Assembly: GCF_024539675.1 (NCBI RefSeq)
Contig: NZ_JAHHIT010000002.1
Span: 1 to 64,000, forward strand
Direction: 5' to 3'
Length of the DNA stretch: 64,000 nucleotides
From: Streptomyces hilarionis
Lineage (GTDB): Bacteria; Actinomycetota; Actinomycetes; Streptomycetales; Streptomycetaceae
In this document: one piece after another, positions 11,207 to 20,118 of the stretch
How the letters are laid out: each line of letters begins with the position of its first letter
How positions within the stretch are numbered: the first letter of the stretch is position 1
Program-made: the position numbers and the translations under genes
Notes under the pieces: model-generated
Databases searched by the model: none
What the model was told of the DNA's origin: nothing
What the model saw: only the letters and a program-made list of their open reading frames with translations

Positions 11207-11239
11207 CGCGGGCCGTCGGAAGACCTCCGACGGCCCGCG
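11207..11239 (+). terminator. Strong intercistronic hairpin after the binding-protein gene
   Basis: A perfect 14-bp stem (11207-11220 with 11226-11239) with a 5-nt loop, 56 nt after the binding-protein stop. It is probably a partial terminator or 3' stabiliser. It lies within the longest possible frame of the following permease, which argues for a start beyond it. Confidence 0.75.
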
Positions 11240-11261
11240 GTCCCGCGGCGGGCCGAGAGCT

Positions 11262-12260
11262 GTGCTCGCTTACCTCATCAGGCGGTTGTTCGCCGCCGCA
11301 GTGATGCTCGTGGTCATCGTCATGGTGGTCTTCAGCATCTTCTTCCTCTTCCCCAAGTGGGCGGGCGTCGACATCGCCTTGAGCTTCGTGGGCAAGCAGG
11401 CCGACCCTGCCGCCGTCGAGGGCGTGCGCGAGAAGCTCGGCCTGGCCGACCCGATCTACGCGCAGGTCTGGGAGTTCTTCAAGGGCATCTTCGCGGGACG
11501 CACGTACAGCGGCGGTGGCGACACCATCCACTGCTCCGCACCGTGCTTCGGCTACTCCTTCCGCAGCGAGCAGGCCGTGTGGCCTGTGCTGACCGACCGC
11601 TTCCCGGTGACCCTGGGTCTCGCGCTCGGCGCCGCCGTGCTGTGGCTGGTCTTCGGTGTCGCGGCGGGCGTGCTCTCCGCGCTCAAGCGCGGCAGCCTGT
11701 GGGACCGCGGCGCCATGGTGGTCGCCCTGGCGGGCGTCTCCCTGCCCATCTACTTCACCGGCATGCTGAGCCTGGCGATCTTCGCCTTCGGGCTGCACTG
11801 GATCGACGCGCAGTACGTGCCGCTGGAGGACAGCTTCTCCGGCTGGTTCGGCGCCATGATCCTGCCGTGGATCACCCTGGCCTTCCTGTACGCGGCGATG
11901 TACGCCCGGATCACCCGCGCCACCATGCTGGAGATCCTCGGCGAGGACTACATCCGCACCGCCCGGGCCAAGGGCCTCAAGGAGACCACCGTCATCGGCA
12001 AGCACGCCATGCGCTCGACGATGACGCCCATCCTCACCATGCTCGGCATGGACCTCGGCGCCCTCATCGGCGGCGCGATCCTGACCGAGTCCACGTTCAA
12101 CCTGCCCGGTCTCGGCCGGGCCGTACTGGACGCCATCCGCAACCAGGACCTGCCCATCATCGTGGGCGTCACCCTGATCACTTCCCTCGCGGTGCTCGTC
12201 GCCAACCTCGTGGTGGACATCCTGTACGCCGTGATCGACCCCCGAGTGAGGCTCTCGTGA
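11262..12260 (+). CDS. Oligopeptide ABC transporter permease (OppB/DppB type)
   Basis: Inner-membrane permease, 332 residues from GTG 11262. I prefer this start over GTG 11202 because the protein then begins [20 protein letters not shown], the usual OppB opening, and because 11202-11261 contains a 14-bp terminator-like stem. Several membrane helices are evident. The EAA loop is [29 protein letters not shown]. The stop TGA overlaps the GTG of the next gene (GTGA), so the ATPase is translationally coupled. Confidence 0.9.
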   Translation: MLAYLIRRLFAAAVMLVVIVMVVFSIFFLFPKWAGVDIALSFVGKQADPAAVEGVREKLGLADPIYAQVWEFFKGIFAGRTYSGGGDTIHCSAPCFGYSFRSEQAVWPVLTDRFPVTLGLALGAAVLWLVFGVAAGVLSALKRGSLWDRGAMVVALAGVSLPIYFTGMLSLAIFAFGLHWIDAQYVPLEDSFSGWFGAMILPWITLAFLYAAMYARITRATMLEILGEDYIRTARAKGLKETTVIGKHAMRSTMTPILTMLGMDLGALIGGAILTESTFNLPGLGRAVLDAIRNQDLPIIVGVTLITSLAVLVANLVVDILYAVIDPRVRLS

Positions 12261-13354
12261 CCGAACTCAGCAAGAGCGGAGCGGCCGTGGGCGAGCCCAC
12301 CCCCGCTTCGCCCGCGCCGACGTCCTTCCTCGAAGTGCGCGACCTGAAGGTGCACTTCCCCACCGACGACGGCCTGGTCAAGTCCGTCGACGGGCTCAGC
12401 TTCCAGTTGGAGAAGGGCAAGACCCTCGGCATCGTGGGCGAGTCCGGCTCCGGCAAGTCGGTGACCTCGCTGGGCATCATGGGCCTGCACACCGCCGGCC
12501 AGTACGGCAAGCGCAAGGCGCAGATCTCCGGCGAGATCTGGCTGGACGGCACCGAACTGCTGTCCGCCGACCCCGACCACGTGCGCAAGCTGCGCGGCCG
12601 CGAGATGGCGATGATCTTCCAGGATCCGCTGTCCGCGCTGCACCCGTACTACACGATCGGCCAGCAGATCGTGGAGGCGTACCGGATCCACCACGACGTC
12701 GACAAGAAGACCGCCAAGCGCCGCGCGGTCGAGATGCTCGACCGGGTGGGCATCCCGCAGCCGGACAAGCGGGTGGAGAGCTACCCGCACGAGTTCTCCG
12801 GCGGTATGCGCCAGCGCGCGATGATCGCGATGTCGCTGGTGAACAACCCCGAACTGCTGATCGCGGACGAGCCGACGACCGCCCTGGACGTGACCGTCCA
12901 GGCGCAGATCCTCGACCTCATCCGCGACCTCCAGAAGGAGTTCGGCTCCGCGGTCATCGTCATCACCCACGACCTGGGCGTCGTCGCCGAGCTCGCCGAC
13001 GACATCCTGGTGATGTACGGCGGCCGCTGCGTCGAGCGGGGCCCGGCCGACAAGGTGTTCTACGAGCCCCGGCACCCCTACACCTGGGGTCTGCTCGGCT
13101 CGATGCCGCGTCTGGACCGCGACCAGCAGGAGCGGCTGATCCCGGTCAAGGGCTCGCCGCCCTCGCTGATCAACATCCCGTCCGGCTGCGCCTTCAACCC
13201 GCGCTGCCCGTACGCGGACCTGCCGAAGGACAACGTCACCCGCACCGTCCGGCCCGAGCTGTCCGAGGTCGGGAGCCGGCACTGGGCCGCCTGCCACCTG
13301 GGCAAGGAGCAGCGGGAGCGTATCTGGACCGAAGAGATTGCGCCGAAGCTGTGA
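12257..13354 (+). CDS. Oligopeptide ABC transporter ATPase (OppD/DppD type)
   Basis: Cytoplasmic ATPase, 365 residues. Walker [12 protein letters not shown] signature FSGGMRQR, Walker [13 protein letters not shown] and switch histidine VIVITHDLG are all present. The C-terminal oligopeptide-transporter domain has a [10 protein letters not shown] region; Cys clusters there can hold an Fe-S cluster in the OppD/F family. It overlaps the preceding permease by 4 nt and the next ATPase by 4 nt, so the last three genes form one tightly coupled unit. Confidence 0.94.
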   Translation: MTELSKSGAAVGEPTPASPAPTSFLEVRDLKVHFPTDDGLVKSVDGLSFQLEKGKTLGIVGESGSGKSVTSLGIMGLHTAGQYGKRKAQISGEIWLDGTELLSADPDHVRKLRGREMAMIFQDPLSALHPYYTIGQQIVEAYRIHHDVDKKTAKRRAVEMLDRVGIPQPDKRVESYPHEFSGGMRQRAMIAMSLVNNPELLIADEPTTALDVTVQAQILDLIRDLQKEFGSAVIVITHDLGVVAELADDILVMYGGRCVERGPADKVFYEPRHPYTWGLLGSMPRLDRDQQERLIPVKGSPPSLINIPSGCAFNPRCPYADLPKDNVTRTVRPELSEVGSRHWAACHLGKEQRERIWTEEIAPKL

Positions 13355-14820
13355 GCGACGAAGAGAAAGCGGTGACGATTCCCGCGCAGGCCGACGGCCC
13401 GACGACGCGGGGAGCGACCCTCACCAAGGACGCCGCCCCCGGCGAGGTCCTGCTGAAGGTGACCGGGCTGCAGAAGCACTTCCCCATCAAGAAGGGCCTG
13501 CTCCAGCGGCAGGTCGGGGCGGTGCACGCGGTCGACGGCATCGACTTCGAGGTGCGCTCCGGTGAGACGCTCGGCGTCGTGGGCGAGTCCGGCTGCGGCA
13601 AGTCCACCATGGGCCGGCTGATCACGCGGCTGCTCGAACCCACCGGCGGCAAGGTCGAGTTCGAGGGCAAGGACATCACGCACCTCGGCGTCGGCGGCAT
13701 GCGTCCGCTGCGCCGCGACGTGCAGATGATCTTCCAGGACCCGTACTCGTCGCTGAACCCGCGGCACACCATCGGCACGATCATCGGTGCTCCCTTCAAG
13801 CTCCAGGGCGTCGAGCCCGAGGGCGGCATCAAGAAGGAAGTGCAGCGGCTGCTGTCGGTCGTGGGGCTCAACCCCGAGCACTACAACCGCTACCCGCACG
13901 AGTTCTCCGGCGGTCAGCGCCAGCGCATCGGCATCGCCCGCGCGCTCGCGCTGAACCCGAAGCTGGTCGTGGCCGACGAGCCGGTCTCGGCGCTGGACGT
14001 GTCGATCCAGGCCCAGGTCGTCAACCTGCTCGACGACCTCCAGCAGGAGCTCGGCCTCACGTACGTGATCATCGCGCACGACCTTTCGGTCGTCCGGCAC
14101 GTGTCGGACCGCATCGCGGTGATGTACCTCGGCAAGATCGTGGAGCTGGCCGACCGCGACCTGCTCTACAAGTCGCCGATGCACCCGTACACCAAGGCGC
14201 TGATGTCGGCGGTGCCGATCCCGGACCCGCGGCGCAAGAACGCCAAGAGCGAGCGGATCCTGCTCAAGGGCGACGTGCCCTCGCCGATCTCCCCGCCGAG
14301 CGGCTGCCGGTTCCACACCCGGTGCTGGAAGGCGACGCAGATCTGCAAGACCACCGAGCCCAAGCTCGTCGAGCTGCGGACCGGTCAGCAGGTCGCCTGC
14401 CACCACCCGGAGAACTTCGAGGACCAGGCTCCGCAGGACACCGTCCTGCTGACCGTCGCGAAGGAGGCGGCGGAGCTGGTGGCCGACGAGGTGCTCGCGG
14501 AGTCGGCGGAGACGTCGGCTGCGCTGGCGGCGGAGGTCGCGGAGACGGCTTCCGAGCCCACCGCGTCCACCGAGACGGCGGCAGCCGGGGCGGACGAGGC
14601 CGTCGAGGCCGCCGAGCCGGCTGAGGCCGACGACGCCACCGAGCCCGCCGAGGTTGCCGAGGTTGCCGAGGCGGACGGGACTGCCGAGGCCGCCGAGGTT
14701 GCCGAGCCGGCCGGGCTCACGAAGGGCGAGCCGGCCGCGTCGGCCGACTCCGCCGAGACCGACTCCGCCGAGGGCGGCGACGCCGCCGGGCCCAAGGGCC
14801 AGGAGTCAACGGGCAAGTAG
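13351..14820 (+). CDS. Oligopeptide ABC transporter ATPase (OppF/DppF type) with long acidic tail
   Basis: Second ATPase, 489 residues. Walker [10 protein letters not shown], signature [15 protein letters not shown], Walker [13 protein letters not shown], and a C-terminal CRFHTRC region are normal for OppF and end near residue 370. After this come about 120 residues of almost pure Ala/Glu with Thr, Ser and Asp ([20 protein letters not shown]), which most OppF proteins lack. The tail is encoded by repeated gccgag/gttgcc units. The GTG start overlaps the oppD-type stop. The tail is likely disordered; role unknown. Confidence 0.93.
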   Translation: MSDEEKAVTIPAQADGPTTRGATLTKDAAPGEVLLKVTGLQKHFPIKKGLLQRQVGAVHAVDGIDFEVRSGETLGVVGESGCGKSTMGRLITRLLEPTGGKVEFEGKDITHLGVGGMRPLRRDVQMIFQDPYSSLNPRHTIGTIIGAPFKLQGVEPEGGIKKEVQRLLSVVGLNPEHYNRYPHEFSGGQRQRIGIARALALNPKLVVADEPVSALDVSIQAQVVNLLDDLQQELGLTYVIIAHDLSVVRHVSDRIAVMYLGKIVELADRDLLYKSPMHPYTKALMSAVPIPDPRRKNAKSERILLKGDVPSPISPPSGCRFHTRCWKATQICKTTEPKLVELRTGQQVACHHPENFEDQAPQDTVLLTVAKEAAELVADEVLAESAETSAALAAEVAETASEPTASTETAAAGADEAVEAAEPAEADDATEPAEVAEVAEADGTAEAAEVAEPAGLTKGEPAASADSAETDSAEGGDAAGPKGQESTGK

Positions 14821-14856
14821 GGCATGACGAGTTAGTAAAGTCATGTACATGGCTTA

Positions 14857-14931
14857 ACGGGAGAGTGCAGAGTCGTCCGCGTCCGGCACCACGGCACGCG
14901 CTCGAAGGGACGACTCATGGCACTCTCCCGT
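14857..14931 (+). promoter_or_regulatory. Long inverted repeat enclosing the aminopeptidase start codon
   Basis: Left arm: ACGGGAGAGTGC (14857-14868) and AGTCGTCC (14871-14878). Right arm: GGACGACT (14908-14915) and GCACTCTCCCGT (14920-14931). All 20 pairs are perfect. The ATG (14917-14919) sits in the small internal loop and the Shine-Dalgarno GAAGGGA (14904-14910) enters the stem. If transcribed from upstream, translation should be blocked unless the hairpin opens. Confidence 0.8.
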
Positions 14932-16308
14932 TCGGCACGTTGGGGGGCCCTCGCGACAGCGGCGGCCTCCTTCCTCGTCATCGCCGCTTCCTCCGCCCCC
15001 ACCCCGGGCGCCGACGGAATCGGCGACGCCTACTTCCCGCAGCTCGGCAACGGCGGCTTCGACGCCCGGCACTACGACCTCTCCCTCGCCTACGATCCCG
15101 ACACCGACCGGCTCGACGGCCGTACGACGATCACCGCCCGCGCCACCCAGAACCTCTCGTCCTTCGATCTGGACCTTCAGAAACTGGAGGTCACCCGGGT
15201 CGAAGTGGACGGCAGGAGAGCGCAGTTCACCCGCGCCGGCGACGAGATCCGCATCACCCCGCGCGGGGCGGTCCGCAAGGGGCGCACCTTCGAGGTGAGC
15301 GTCACCTACGGCGGCGTCCCCGAACCCCTGGGCGGCCCCATCGTCTTCGGGTCCTCCTACGGGTGGATGAAGACGACGGACGGCGTCTTCGTGGCCTGCG
15401 AGCCCAACGCCGCCTCCACCTGGTTCCCCTCCAGCGACCACCCCTCGGACAAGGCCTCCTACGACATCCGGATCAAGGCGCCCCGGGGCCTGACCGCGGT
15501 CTCCAACGGCCGGCTGGTCTCCACGTACGACAAGGGCTCCTCGACCTACACGCACTGGCGCGAGACCAGGCCCATGGCCACGTATCTCGCGACCGCCACC
15601 ATCGGCAGGTTCGACGTGAGGACCGGGACGACGCCCGGCGGCACCCCGATCTACGTCGCGATCGACCCCGTGCTCGCGAACAGCAACAGCGTCGACGTGT
15701 ACGGCGTCACCGCCGCCGCCACCGACTACTGGTCGAAGGTCTTCGGCCCGTATCCCTTCGAGGAGACCGGCGCGATCGTCGACGACATGCCGCAGGCCGG
15801 CTTCTCCCTGGAGGTGCAGTCCAAGCCGGCTTACTCGGCCGTGCGCAACGAGTCCACGATCGTGCACGAGCTGGCCCACCAGTGGTTCGGCGACTCCGTT
15901 TCGGTGGCTCGCTGGAAGGACATCTGGCTCAACGAGGGCTTCGCCACCTACGCCCAGTGGCTGTGGGCCGAGCACCAGGGCACCCGCTCGGCGCACGACT
16001 CCTTCCTGGCCGGCTACAACGCCCGCCCCGCCGACAACGCCTTCTGGCAGACGCTGGTGGGAGACCCCCAGCGCGACACCATGTTCGCCTCCGCCGTCTA
16101 CCAGCGCGGGGCGATGACCTTGCAGGTCCTGCGCGAGCGGATCGGCGACAAGGCGTTCTTCAGGCTGCTCCCGGCCTGGACCGGGCTGCACCGCCATGGC
16201 AACGCGAACACCGCCGAATTCATCCGCCTCGCCGAGAAGATCTCCAAACGACAGCTCGACGACCTCTTCCAGACCTGGCTCTTCACACCGGGCAAACCGT
16301 CCCTGTGA
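14917..16308 (+). CDS. Secreted M1-family zinc metallopeptidase
   Basis: 463 residues. The zinc site HELAHQWFG and the downstream glutamate in WLNEGFATYAQW are both intact, as in M1 aminopeptidases. The N-terminus (MALSRSARWGALATAAASFLVIAASSAPTPGA) is a Sec-type signal peptide, so the enzyme is probably exported. It is shorter than typical 850-residue M1 enzymes and lacks the long C-terminal helical domain; secreted short M1 forms are common in Streptomyces. It follows the oligopeptide transporter, which fits extracellular peptide use (inference). The start codon is buried in the 14857-14931 inverted repeat. Confidence 0.92.
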   Translation: MALSRSARWGALATAAASFLVIAASSAPTPGADGIGDAYFPQLGNGGFDARHYDLSLAYDPDTDRLDGRTTITARATQNLSSFDLDLQKLEVTRVEVDGRRAQFTRAGDEIRITPRGAVRKGRTFEVSVTYGGVPEPLGGPIVFGSSYGWMKTTDGVFVACEPNAASTWFPSSDHPSDKASYDIRIKAPRGLTAVSNGRLVSTYDKGSSTYTHWRETRPMATYLATATIGRFDVRTGTTPGGTPIYVAIDPVLANSNSVDVYGVTAAATDYWSKVFGPYPFEETGAIVDDMPQAGFSLEVQSKPAYSAVRNESTIVHELAHQWFGDSVSVARWKDIWLNEGFATYAQWLWAEHQGTRSAHDSFLAGYNARPADNAFWQTLVGDPQRDTMFASAVYQRGAMTLQVLRERIGDKAFFRLLPAWTGLHRHGNANTAEFIRLAEKISKRQLDDLFQTWLFTPGKPSL

Positions 16309-16343
16309 GGCTGGGTCGCCTTGTAATGTAAGGCAACGGTCGG

Positions 16344-17021
16344 GTGCTGGGTGAGAATGTAGGGGTGCTCCAGCAAATCTTCAGCCCCTCCGTCCAGCAC
16401 ACGCTCGATCTGGTCGGCATCTTCGTCTTCGCCATCTCGGGCGCGCTGCTGGCCGTCCGCAAGAACTTCGACGTGTTCGGCATCGCCATGCTCGCCGAGG
16501 TCACGGCGCTGGGCGGCGGCGTGTTCCGGGACCTGGTGATCGGGGCGGTGCCCCCGGCCGCCTTCACCGACCTGGGGTACTTCCTCACGCCGCTGCTCGC
16601 CGCCCTGCTGGTCGTCTTCCTCCACCCCCAGGTGGAGCGCATCCAGCTGGGGGTCAACGTCTTCGACGCGGCGGGCCTCGGCCTGTTCTGCGTCACGGGG
16701 ACGACGAAGGCCTACGCCTACGGGCTGAACCTGACCGCGTCGGCCGCCCTCGGGATCGCCACCGCCGTCGGCGGCGGTGTGCTGCGCGACGTGCTGGCCA
16801 ACGAGGTGCCCTCGCTGCTGCGCTGGGACCGCGACCTGTACGCGGTCCCCGCGATGGCCGGCGCCGCCATGGTGGCGCTGTGCATCCGCTACGACGTGCT
16901 CACCCCGCTGGCCAGCGGGGTGGCCGCGGTCACCGCTTTCGTCCTGCGGTTGCTCGCGATGCGCTTCCACTGGCGAGCTCCGCGCGCTTGGAACCGCCGC
17001 TCGACGGTGCGTGAGGAGTAG
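16344..17021 (+). CDS. TRIC-type (UPF0126) membrane channel protein
   Basis: 225 residues with about seven membrane helices and the two-fold repeat of the prokaryotic TRIC/UPF0126 family: GGGVFRDLVIG in the first half and GGGVLRDVLANEVPSLL in the second. Bacterial TRIC proteins form trimeric cation channels. The start could be GTG 16344 or, more plausibly, GTG 16365 (MLQQIFSPSVQHTLDLVGIF), which begins just before the first helix; neither has a good Shine-Dalgarno. The last 92 nt overlap the 3' end of the convergent esterase gene. Confidence 0.88.
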   Translation: MLGENVGVLQQIFSPSVQHTLDLVGIFVFAISGALLAVRKNFDVFGIAMLAEVTALGGGVFRDLVIGAVPPAAFTDLGYFLTPLLAALLVVFLHPQVERIQLGVNVFDAAGLGLFCVTGTTKAYAYGLNLTASAALGIATAVGGGVLRDVLANEVPSLLRWDRDLYAVPAMAGAAMVALCIRYDVLTPLASGVAAVTAFVLRLLAMRFHWRAPRAWNRRSTVREE

Positions 17022-18165
17022 GACCCTTCCCGTCGACGACCGCGCGCTGGCCCATCTGCGTCGTCAGCCAGCGGAACGCCGGCACCACCTGCGGCCGCCA
17101 CAGCCCCATGGTGTGCCCGCCCGCGTTGCGCGGGATGTACACGACGTGCACGGTGGTCGGGGCCTTGGCCTCCTGGCGCAGGGCCATGGCCGCCTCGTAG
17201 CCGTCGTGCGGCTGGCCGGACAGGTAGAGCGCCACCGGCGGCGGGGAGAGCGCCTTGCGCAGCAGCAGGTACGGGTTGTTCGCCCGGCGCAGGCCCGTGT
17301 CCTGGGCGGCGAGCGAGTCGCGCTCGACCACCGGGTCGTTGTACCCGGACAGGCTCACGGCCGCCCGGTAGCGGTCCGGGTGCGCGACGGCGAGCTTGGT
17401 CGCGCAGTGACCGCCCGCCGAGTACCCGGCCACCGCCCAGCCCTTGGGTGCGGGCAGGGCCCGGAAGTTGTCCTTGACCATCTTCGGCACGTCGACGCTG
17501 AGCCAGGTGTCGGCGTTGACGGTGCCGGCGACGTTGGCGCAGCCGGTGTCCACGCCCGGCAGCAGGGTGGTGCGCGGGGCGACCAGGATGAAGGGCGCGA
17601 TCTTGCCGTCGCGCATCAGCGGGGCCAGCTGCTCGTGCACGTGGAGCGTGCCGTACCAGGTCTTGGCGGAGCCCGGGTAACCCGGCAGCAGCTCCACGAC
17701 GGGGAAGGCGCGGTGCTTGTAGGCCGGATCGTCGTACTGCGGGGGCAGCCAGACGTAGACCTCGGCGTTGACGCCGGAGACCCGGCCCTGCACCTGGGTG
17801 ACGCGCACCCCGCCGGCCGCGTGCATCCCCGGGCCCTCGGCCTGGGTGAACTTCTGTCTCACCCGCGGCAGCCGGTCCAGGGCGATGCCGCCGGTGCCGT
17901 CCGCGCCGAGGTCGGCGGCCTGCTGCACGTGGGTGCCGGTGCCCAGGAGGTCGGCCCAGGTGTCGTACAGGCCGTTGGAGTTGTTGACCAGGACGAAGAC
18001 CAGGCCCACGGCCGTGGTCTGGGCGAACAGCAGCATCATGACCCGGGCCGCGGCGCGCAGGATCCGCGGCCCGCGCAGTCGCGACCACAGCAGCAGCGGC
18101 AGCACGACGGCGACGGCGGACAGCGCGATCAGGGTGTAGAGGAACGGAGTCCCGGTGAGGCTCAT
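16930..18165 (-). CDS. Membrane-anchored alpha/beta hydrolase (esterase-D/mycolyltransferase-like)
   Basis: 411 residues. Two N-terminal hydrophobic segments (PFLYTLIALSAVAVVLPLLLW and RVMMLLFAQTTAVGLVFVLV) anchor it, with the catalytic domain outside. The domain shows VVELLPGYPGSAKTW, nucleophile elbow GYSAGGHCA, and the late histidine in NAGGHTMGLW, matching the esterase-D/putative esterase family (PF00756). The substrate is unknown. The C-terminal tail is Ser/Ala/Arg-rich and lies in the 92-bp overlap with the TRIC gene. ATG 18165 has no clear Shine-Dalgarno. Confidence 0.85.
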   Translation of the reverse strand: MSLTGTPFLYTLIALSAVAVVLPLLLWSRLRGPRILRAAARVMMLLFAQTTAVGLVFVLVNNSNGLYDTWADLLGTGTHVQQAADLGADGTGGIALDRLPRVRQKFTQAEGPGMHAAGGVRVTQVQGRVSGVNAEVYVWLPPQYDDPAYKHRAFPVVELLPGYPGSAKTWYGTLHVHEQLAPLMRDGKIAPFILVAPRTTLLPGVDTGCANVAGTVNADTWLSVDVPKMVKDNFRALPAPKGWAVAGYSAGGHCATKLAVAHPDRYRAAVSLSGYNDPVVERDSLAAQDTGLRRANNPYLLLRKALSPPPVALYLSGQPHDGYEAAMALRQEAKAPTTVHVVYIPRNAGGHTMGLWRPQVVPAFRWLTTQMGQRAVVDGKGPTPHAPSSGGSKRAELASGSASRATAGRKR

Positions 18166-18308
18166 GCCCTAGCAGAGGGAAAACGAGGCGTCGAGGTTAC
18201 GGACGAGTTCGGACACTTACCAAGAAATTGCAGTCGCGGGCTGAGGACTCGTCCGTACGGGCGCATAAAAAGCTACCGCTTAGTAATCAAGTGTTGTACC
18301 GTGCAGCC
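18166..18308. promoter_or_regulatory. Divergent promoter region, esterase and thioesterase genes
   Basis: AT-richer than the genes on both sides. CGGACGAG (about 18202) and CTCGTCCG (about 18247) form an 8-bp inverted repeat with a long loop. TAGTAAT near 18281 is a -10 candidate for the gene at 18309. Confidence 0.5.
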
Positions 18309-19169
18309 ATGGCAGAAGCAGCTACGGCGACGGTCCGGCGGGCCACCGTCGGGGACAGCGAGTTCGACCGGGACACCGCGCTCACCCGCCGCGAGCCCGG
18401 CGTGTACGACATCGACCTGTCGGCCGGCTGGACGATCATCAGCGCGGTCAACGGCGGCTACCTCCTCGCGATCCTCGGGCGCGCGCTCGCGGACGCCCTG
18501 CCGCACGGCGACCCGTTCACGATCTCCGCGCACTACCTGACCGCCTCCCAGCCCGGCCCGGCGGTGGTCCGCACGGACGTGGTCCGCACCGGCCGCACCC
18601 TGTCCACCGGCCAGGCCTCGCTCCTTCAGTACGACGAGCGGGGCGAGGAGGTCGAGCGGATCCGCGTCCTCGCCTCCTACGGCGACCTGGACGCGCTGCC
18701 GGACGACGTCCGCACCACGGCGACGCCGCCCGTGATCCCGCCGATCGAGCAGTGCTTCGGCCCGGAGGACGGGCCGGCGCCGGTCGACGGCAGTTCCGCC
18801 ATCACCGACCGCCTGATGCTCAAGCTCGACCCCTCCACGCTCGGCTGGGCCCTCGGACAGCCCTCCGGCAAGGGGGAGATGCGGGCCTGGTTCGGCCTGA
18901 AGGACGGCCGCGACCACGACCCGCTGTCCCTCCTCCTCGCCGTGGACGCGCTGCCGCCCACCGCCTTCGAGATCGGCCTGCGCGGCTGGGTCCCCACCGT
19001 CGAGCTGACGGTGCACGTCCGCTGCCGTCCGGCCCCGGGGCCGCTGCGCGTGTCCATCACCACCCGCAACCTCGCGGGCGGATTCCTGGAGGAGGACGCC
19101 GAGGTCTGGGACAGCGCGGACCGGCTGGTCGCCCAGTCGCGCCAGCTGGCCCGGGTCCGGCTCGGCTGA
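18309..19169 (+). CDS. Acyl-CoA thioesterase-like hotdog protein
   Basis: 286 residues from ATG 18309. Two hotdog-like halves are visible: GWTIISAVNGGYLLAILGRAL with SAHYLTASQPGPA in the first, and a second half ending in the LVAQSRQLARVR pattern. This matches the TesB-like/thioesterase-family proteins widespread in actinobacteria. It probably hydrolyses acyl-CoA; the specificity cannot be read. No obvious Shine-Dalgarno is present. It is divergent from the esterase gene. Confidence 0.8.
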   Translation: MAEAATATVRRATVGDSEFDRDTALTRREPGVYDIDLSAGWTIISAVNGGYLLAILGRALADALPHGDPFTISAHYLTASQPGPAVVRTDVVRTGRTLSTGQASLLQYDERGEEVERIRVLASYGDLDALPDDVRTTATPPVIPPIEQCFGPEDGPAPVDGSSAITDRLMLKLDPSTLGWALGQPSGKGEMRAWFGLKDGRDHDPLSLLLAVDALPPTAFEIGLRGWVPTVELTVHVRCRPAPGPLRVSITTRNLAGGFLEEDAEVWDSADRLVAQSRQLARVRLG

Positions 19170-19348
19170 CCGGTTCCCGCGCGGGCTCCCGGGCCGCACT
19201 CCCGGGTGAACTCCTCGGCCGGTGAGGAGACTTGGGGTGCCCTTTGCCCCGTGGACAGGCCGCGCACAGAGCGTGCCCAGGGCGCTCCTGGGCGCCGGTG
19301 GTCGAGTTCGGCTTCAGGTTCTCCTCATCCTCCCTGGAGCTGTCTCTC

Positions 19349-19774
19349 ATGAAGCGTGCGCCGATGTCCGTCCGTCTCGTCCCCGCGGTGGCGCTGCTGG
19401 CGCTCTCGCCCCTCGCGCTGGCGGCCTGCGGGTCGGGCGCCTCCGCCTCCGGCGGCGCCTCCGCCCAGCAGTCCTGCCGGCCGCCCTCGGGCGACCCCAC
19501 GGGCGCGCCGAGCGGCGCGCTTTCGGGGGCTCCGAGCGGGGCTCCGTCCGGCGTGCCGACCGGCGCGGCGGCCTCGGGCCGGCCCCCGGGCACGCCGACA
19601 ACCGTGCCGACAGCCGTGCCGACGGGTGTGCCCACGGGTGCGGCGAGCGGTGGTCCCGGCGGCGGCGCGGGCGGAGGGCAGGGCGGTCCGGGCGGGGGCC
19701 GGGACGGCGGCTGCGGCGGCCCGGACGGCGGCGGCCGGAGCGGCGGGCAGGGTCAGCAGGCCCAGCAGGGCTGA
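19349..19774 (+). CDS. Small lipoprotein with Pro/Gly-rich repeat region
   Basis: 141 residues. Signal peptide with lipobox LALAAC (lipidation at C27), then a low-complexity body. Residues about 48-95 consist of imperfect P-[ST]-G-[AV] repeats, followed by a Gly-rich segment with two Cys. ATG 19349 has GGAGC 10 nt upstream. No known domain; it may be a cell-surface linker or structural protein. The repetitive DNA could make its length vary between strains. Confidence 0.7.
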   Translation: MKRAPMSVRLVPAVALLALSPLALAACGSGASASGGASAQQSCRPPSGDPTGAPSGALSGAPSGAPSGVPTGAAASGRPPGTPTTVPTAVPTGVPTGAASGGPGGGAGGGQGGPGGGRDGGCGGPDGGGRSGGQGQQAQQG

Positions 19775-20118
19775 CCGGCGGGCCGTCCCCCGGCCGGGCG
19801 GTTCCTTCATCGGGCGGTGGCGCAGGGCCATGCCTTCACCGAGCCGTCTCCTCACCAGGCGGTCTCTTCACCGGGCGGCGCACTCGCGGGACGGGTGCGC
19901 CGCCCGGCGCGTCCGCGCGGTGCGTGCCGGGCGGGGCAGTGCGCCGAGATCGTGCCAGGGCCGGGGCCGGGGCCGGCGACGGACATGCGGCTGAGACGAC
20001 GGGCGAAGGCCGGGCGGGCGCAGGGTGGGGCGCTCCCGGTCCCGTCGGCCGGTACGGGGTGCTCCCCGGTCCCGTCGGCCGGTTCGGGGCGCCCCCGCTC
20101 CGGCCGGCCGGCCGGTTC
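19775..20118. other. Repeat-rich gap between lipoprotein and TetR genes
   Basis: 344 nt without a credible gene. A 17-mer (cggtcccgtcggccggt) is present at 20037-20053 and 20067-20083, a 30-bp tandem repeat of which more than 17 nt are conserved. Around 19800-19885 several copies of ttcaccgggcgg-like sequence occur, and an inverted repeat (gggcggcgca / tgcgccgccc, about 19873-19907) could be the terminator for the lipoprotein gene. Confidence 0.55.
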
